Origin: Gaiella sp051003695
GTDB taxonomy: Bacteria; Actinomycetota; Thermoleophilia; Gaiellales; Gaiellaceae
Assembly (NCBI GenBank): GCA_051003695.1
Contig: JBPCLB010000057.1
Location: forward strand, 1 to 7,954
Reading direction: 5' to 3'
Length of the DNA: 7,954 nucleotides
Of this stretch, positions 5,786 to 7,954 are shown one piece after another (position 1 is the first letter of the stretch; each line of letters starts with the position of its first letter). The notes beneath the pieces are model-generated. The model had not been told where the DNA came from. It was given only the letters and a program-made list of their open reading frames with translations, and searched no databases. Made by a program: the position numbers and the translations under genes.

Positions 5786-7952
5786 CCCGCGCGCCGAGCG
5801 GCCGGCGCTCGCCACCGCTGCCCGCCGGATCGACGAGCGCGGGCACGAACGTCTCGATCTCGACCTCCACCCGCCAGGGCACGTCCGGGGTCGGCAGCTC
5901 GACCGGACGGACGGTGCAGGCAGGGACGAAACGCGTCTCCTCGGAGGTGACCCTCGCGATCGCCGGCTGCTTGTCGTCGCCGCGCCCGAGCACGCCGATC
6001 CGTACCCGTGCTACGCCGGGGAGCCTGATCCCCTCGGGGCAGAACGTCTCTCGCGAGAGCGTGACGAGCGCTGTACCGGAGCCACCCCCTGAGAGGTCGA
6101 ACCTGTTGTACGCGCCTCTGGCCGGCACGCTCGGATCGTCGCGATCGCCGACGATCCAGCCGTCTGCTTCGATGTCCGTCGTGTTCGCCCTGAGGCGGAT
6201 CGGCCCGTCGAGTCGCACGACCGAGGCGCCCGCAGCCGCGTTCACCGCGACCCGCTCGCCGACGACCTCGACGCCGTCTGGGACGAGCACGAAGTCGGTT
6301 TCCGGATCGGGGGAGAGTGTTCCGTCGATCCTCACGAGATCGGGGGTCAGGGTGTGCCCGGGAGGCGGGCCGGTGCCGTCGACCGACCACACCTTCTTGA
6401 TCGATCGGTTCCAGAACTCGGTGAGATTCGGGCCGGCGTTGGAGCTCAGGCGTTGTCCGAGGTAGACCACGGAGCCGCCGTCGACTGCGCGGTCGACCCA
6501 GTCGTTCGGCTTGGGCAGGTTCGTCTCGATTCGAGCGCTGAGATCGTGCTCGCCGATCGCCGCGTACACCTCGGCGGTGACGTTCCAGCACAGCACGACG
6601 ACGGCGACCGCGAGCGAGAGGCCCGACACGGAGAAACGCCTGCGAAGGACGGTCGCCACCGCGAGGAGCGCAGCTGTCGCGACGACCACGAGCACCACCA
6701 ACGCGAAGTCGATCCGTTCCCGGGGCCAGGCCCATTCCCGGTTCGCGAGCGCGAGGATTGCGAGGCCGTGAGACTCGTAGTAGGGGAAGCTGTCGACACC
6801 GCGGTCGATCGGTACCGAGACGACCATCCCCAGGACCACCACCCCCGCCGCGACAACACCCCAAGCGGGCACAGTCAGGCGTTCGAGCAGCAGCGCGGTC
6901 GCGACGAACGCAAGTGGGCTGAGATAGAGGAGGTTGCGCTCGACGATGAGCGTCGAGAACTCGGTGGAGAGGTACGCGCCTTTGAGGGCCGCGTACCATC
7001 CGAGGCTGATCACCGCCGCGCCACTGACCGTGACGAACGCCCGTACCCCCGGCCGCCGGCGCTCGCTCGCCGGCACGGCGAGGACGGCGAGCAACGCAAT
7101 CGCCGGCAGGATCCCGATCCCGATCGCGAACGCCCCTCCGGCCCAGGCGCCGTACTCGACGAGGCGTCCCTTCCACAACGTGAGTACGCGCTCCCATTCG
7201 GCGGAGAGCTGCCCGAGCACCGCCCCGCTGGCGAGCACGAGCCCGAGCGCGAGCATCGCCGCGCTCGCTTTGTCCCAGCGATTCCATGTCGATCGCCACC
7301 GTCTGATGCGATCGGAGGTCCAGCCGAGGACGAGGAACGCGAGCACGAGCGCGCCGACGAGTGCGACGAGCTGCGAGCGGATCAGTACCGCGAGCACCGA
7401 TGAGGCGATCGCGAGCGCGACGCTCCCGCGTGTCGGCCGGTCGATCGCTCGGACGGCGAGCCACAGCGCGAGCGTCGCCGCCGGATAGGCCCACGGCTCC
7501 TCGACCAGGATCGGTGCGTAGGACAGCGCCGGCGCTGCGACCGCGCCCGCCGCGGCGAAGAACGCCCAGCCGGGGGAGACGACACGCCGTGCGAGGAGAT
7601 ACGAGGGGAAGATTGCCGTCGTCATCACGAACGCCTGGACGAGCTTGATCGTCTCGTACGCCGTCGAGACGGGGTCGAGCCACCAGAACGGCGCCGTCAG
7701 CCACGGCACGAGCGTCGAGAATCCGTACCCCTCGCCGCGTCGCCCAGGCAATCCGGTCTCGGCGATCGAGCGTGAAAGTTGCGTCAGCTCGAGCTCGTCC
7801 GTGAAGATCGTCGGCGTCTCGCGGCGCCACGCCTGCCAGGCGTAGACCGTCGCGAGCAGGAGGTACGCACCGACGAGCGGCAGCAGCAGCTCGGTACGTG
7901 CTCTCGTCCCGGCCCGAGCCGACACGGCCGACGGGGAGGCCGCCACCGTCAC
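5748..7952 (-). CDS. GT-C/GT39-like polytopic membrane glycosyltransferase with C-terminal extracytoplasmic domain
   Basis: This 734-residue protein has about 12 hydrophobic segments between residues 21 and 461 (for example 21-40, 128-148, 177-192, 230-248, 271-293, 361-381, 416-436, 443-461), then a hydrophilic C-terminal part of ~270 residues. The first loop carries TDELELTQLSRSI (51-63), whose acidic pair D52/E53 fits the catalytic DE of PMT/ArnT-type GT39 enzymes. These use polyprenyl-phosphate sugars on the outer face of the membrane. The C-terminal domain (from ~481) matches the product of 1-773 and looks beta-rich, with cysteines at 638 and 679. The start taken is the GTG at 7952, only two bases from the edge; an earlier start or a GTG two codons later is possible. 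The bases around it (GAGTGACGG on the coding strand) would allow a GTGA overlap with an upstream gene. GT39 membership is likely but not proven; the acceptor is unknown. Confidence 0.8.
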   Translation of the reverse strand: MTVAASPSAVSARAGTRARTELLLPLVGAYLLLATVYAWQAWRRETPTIFTDELELTQLSRSIAETGLPGRRGEGYGFSTLVPWLTAPFWWLDPVSTAYETIKLVQAFVMTTAIFPSYLLARRVVSPGWAFFAAAGAVAAPALSYAPILVEEPWAYPAATLALWLAVRAIDRPTRGSVALAIASSVLAVLIRSQLVALVGALVLAFLVLGWTSDRIRRWRSTWNRWDKASAAMLALGLVLASGAVLGQLSAEWERVLTLWKGRLVEYGAWAGGAFAIGIGILPAIALLAVLAVPASERRRPGVRAFVTVSGAAVISLGWYAALKGAYLSTEFSTLIVERNLLYLSPLAFVATALLLERLTVPAWGVVAAGVVVLGMVVSVPIDRGVDSFPYYESHGLAILALANREWAWPRERIDFALVVLVVVATAALLAVATVLRRRFSVSGLSLAVAVVVLCWNVTAEVYAAIGEHDLSARIETNLPKPNDWVDRAVDGGSVVYLGQRLSSNAGPNLTEFWNRSIKKVWSVDGTGPPPGHTLTPDLVRIDGTLSPDPETDFVLVPDGVEVVGERVAVNAAAGASVVRLDGPIRLRANTTDIEADGWIVGDRDDPSVPARGAYNRFDLSGGGSGTALVTLSRETFCPEGIRLPGVARVRIGVLGRGDDKQPAIARVTSEETRFVPACTVRPVELPTPDVPWRVEVEIETFVPALVDPAGSGGERRPLGARVSFAVLPGAPGS

Positions 7953-7954
7953 TC

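Noticed and set aside
5755..5811. Two short hairpins (CCGGG/CCCGG at 5755-5768 and CGAGC/GCTCG at 5795-5811) near the convergent gene ends, possible bidirectional terminator
   Set aside because: The stems are only 5 base pairs, no T-run follows on either strand, and both lie in coding sequence. Such hairpins are frequent by chance at this base composition.
5914..7488. Several + strand open frames opposite the GT-C gene
   Set aside because: Their translations are low-complexity, rich in Arg, Glu, Ser and Pro, and mirror the codon pattern of the opposite strand, so they are antisense shadows.
5524..7830. A 768-codon open frame on the - strand
   Set aside because: It is an out-of-frame, Arg-rich shadow of the GT-C gene, with no membrane segments or recognisable motifs.

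Overview
This is a GC-rich window (roughly two-thirds G+C by eye) that is almost entirely coding. It holds eight genes: two large membrane-type glycosyltransferase genes, both cut or possibly cut by the window edges, and between them a six-gene operon on the + strand. The GC content, the GTG starts and the style of the glycosyltransferases suggest a high-GC actinobacterium, most likely of the class Thermoleophilia (Gaiella/Solirubrobacter type). That placement is an inference from protein style; no rRNA or other taxonomic marker is present.

Layout. Positions 1-773 (+) are the 3' end of a gene whose product matches the C-terminal domain of the large membrane protein at the other end of the window. 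After a 52-base gap comes the operon (826-5785, +): a GT4 glycosyltransferase, a Nudix hydrolase, two more GT4 glycosyltransferases, a GT2 (WbbL/rhamnosyltransferase-like) glycosyltransferase and a class I SAM methyltransferase. All five junctions in this operon are the same 4-base GTGA overlap, where the GTG start of one gene overlaps the TGA stop of the previous one. From 5748 to 7952 on the - strand lies a 734-residue GT-C/GT39-like polytopic membrane protein whose 3' end overlaps the methyltransferase 3' end by 38 bases.

How the genes may work together. Three cytoplasmic GT-B enzymes and one GT-A enzyme could add sugars one after another to a lipid-linked or cell-envelope glycan. The methyltransferase could methylate a sugar of that glycan, and the Nudix enzyme could act on a nucleotide or nucleotide-sugar. 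The flanking GT-C proteins would act on the outer face of the membrane with polyprenyl-phosphate sugars. No flippase, polymerase, ligase or sugar-nucleotide biosynthesis gene is visible, so the final product cannot be named.

The longest non-coding stretch is the 52 bases at 774-825. I see no tRNA, rRNA, CRISPR array, insertion sequence, integrase or convincing terminator. The window looks like an ordinary chromosomal envelope-glycan locus. Its most distinctive traits are the complete GTGA coupling, the Nudix gene inside a glycosyltransferase operon, and the two paralogous GT-C proteins bracketing the cassette with their 3' ends pointing inward.
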